A DNA stretch of 64,000 nucleotides. Source: DATDPM01 sp963841995 (GTDB lineage Bacteria > Pseudomonadota > Alphaproteobacteria > DATDPM01). The notes below the pieces were generated by a model. That model made no database searches, was not told the DNA's origin, and was given only the letters and a program-made list of their open reading frames with translations. Each line of letters starts with the position of its first letter. The first letter of the stretch is position 1. A program made the translations under genes and the position numbers. Where the stretch lies: the NCBI GenBank assembly GCA_963841995.1, contig CAWJEX010000021.1, positions 62,001 through 126,000 of the forward strand, read 5' to 3'. Below, piece by piece: positions 63,795-64,000 of the stretch.

Positions 63795-64000
63795 ATGACG
63801 GAACGCGACAAAAACGCTCCTTATCTCGTTCTGGCGCGCAAACATCGTCCCGCCAGCTTTGCCGGCCTGATCGGCCAGGATGCGATGGTTCGCACCCTGA
63901 AGAATGCGATTGCGACCGGACGTTTGGCCCACGCCTTCATCCTGACCGGTGTCCGCGGCGTGGGCAAAACCACCACCGCCCGAAATCATCGCCCGCGCCC
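63795..64000 (+). CDS. dnaX: DNA polymerase III gamma/tau subunit (partial)
   Basis: The N terminus of DnaX, the clamp-loader ATPase: YLVLARKHRPASFAGLIGQD, then the Walker A GVRGVGKTTTAR. The expected next residues IIARAL do not follow; removing one A from the AAA at about 63981-63983 restores them. In an essential gene this is best read as a base error near the window edge. It is incomplete at the right border. Confidence 0.9.
   Translation, partial: MTERDKNAPYLVLARKHRPASFAGLIGQDAMVRTLKNAIATGRLAHAFILTGVRGVGKTTTARNHRPR

Noticed and set aside
63975..64000. Programmed dnaX frameshift
   Set aside because: The known slip occurs on an A6G site far downstream of Walker A; here it would destroy the ATPase site.
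1..64000. CRISPR array, integrase, phage or toxin-antitoxin island
   Set aside because: No spaced direct-repeat arrays, cas genes, integrases or phage structural genes were seen; tandem repeats found are two- or three-unit only.

Overview
The window is a GC-rich chromosomal segment of an alphaproteobacterium. The main pointers are the thrS-infC-rpmI-rplT-pheS-pheT order, a ChvI/ChvG-type two-component pair, a class I PHA synthase, a CycM-like anchored cytochrome c divergent from pheA, SRP RNA directly before dnaX, and an NdvB-like GH17-GT2 glucan synthase. I cannot place it below class; Rhodospirillales-like or Hyphomicrobiales-like lineages are the natural guesses.

Layout. 0-4.1 kb: NAD-dependent epimerase, ABHD10-like hydrolase, GT4 and a frameshifted GT9 glycosyltransferase. 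4.1-15.3 kb: translation/replication core (thrS, infC with an apparent AUA start, rpmI, rplT, pheS, pheT, polX, lepA), all with open frames. 15.5-24.6 kb: tRNA-Ser, a BLUF photoreceptor gene stopped by TGA at its conserved Trp codon, then an envelope/regulation block: lipoprotein, ChvI-ChvG, glycine-zipper lipoprotein, ECF sigma factor, peptidoglycan-binding membrane protein, small secreted protein, orphan second ChvI, PRC-barrel protein. 24.7-29.5 kb: first copy of a roughly 300-bp inverted-repeat element, Tat-exported dienelactone hydrolase with an amber stop, phaC, an FNR box, and an FNR-type regulator with all four cluster cysteines. 29.6-36.4 kb: decayed soluble chemoreceptor, Cu P1B-ATPase, PPK2, a family protein with an amber stop, a kinase remnant, a DUF883 pair, and the C-terminal remnant of assimilatory nitrate reductase. 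36.4-44.3 kb: two secreted proteins, a copper/metal cluster (DUF2946, outer-membrane barrel with a Cys cluster, TlpA, PCu(A)C), frameshifted NiCoT and ChrA transporters, a methyltransferase, and the second repeat copy. 44.5-54.4 kb: ArsB/NhaD permease, NdvB-like synthase, two tandem TetR regulators (one frameshifted), TAXI binding protein, GST, leucyl aminopeptidase, MarR. 54.4-64 kb: yejABEF, HisN-like phosphatase, PAS protein, frameshifted cytochrome c, pheA, SRP RNA and the start of dnaX.

The dominant theme is that more than 10 kb of core genes read cleanly while a large share of accessory genes (cell-surface sugars, light and chemosensing, nitrate assimilation, Ni and chromate transport, a TetR copy) carry in-frame stops or small indels. 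That fits ongoing loss of accessory functions, but sequence or assembly error must be excluded, since dnaX in the last 20 bases also carries an apparent extra base. The most interesting single signals are the infC AUA start, the BLUF TGA at the functional Trp, the rearranged inverted-repeat element, and the copper cluster with an unusual barrel protein.
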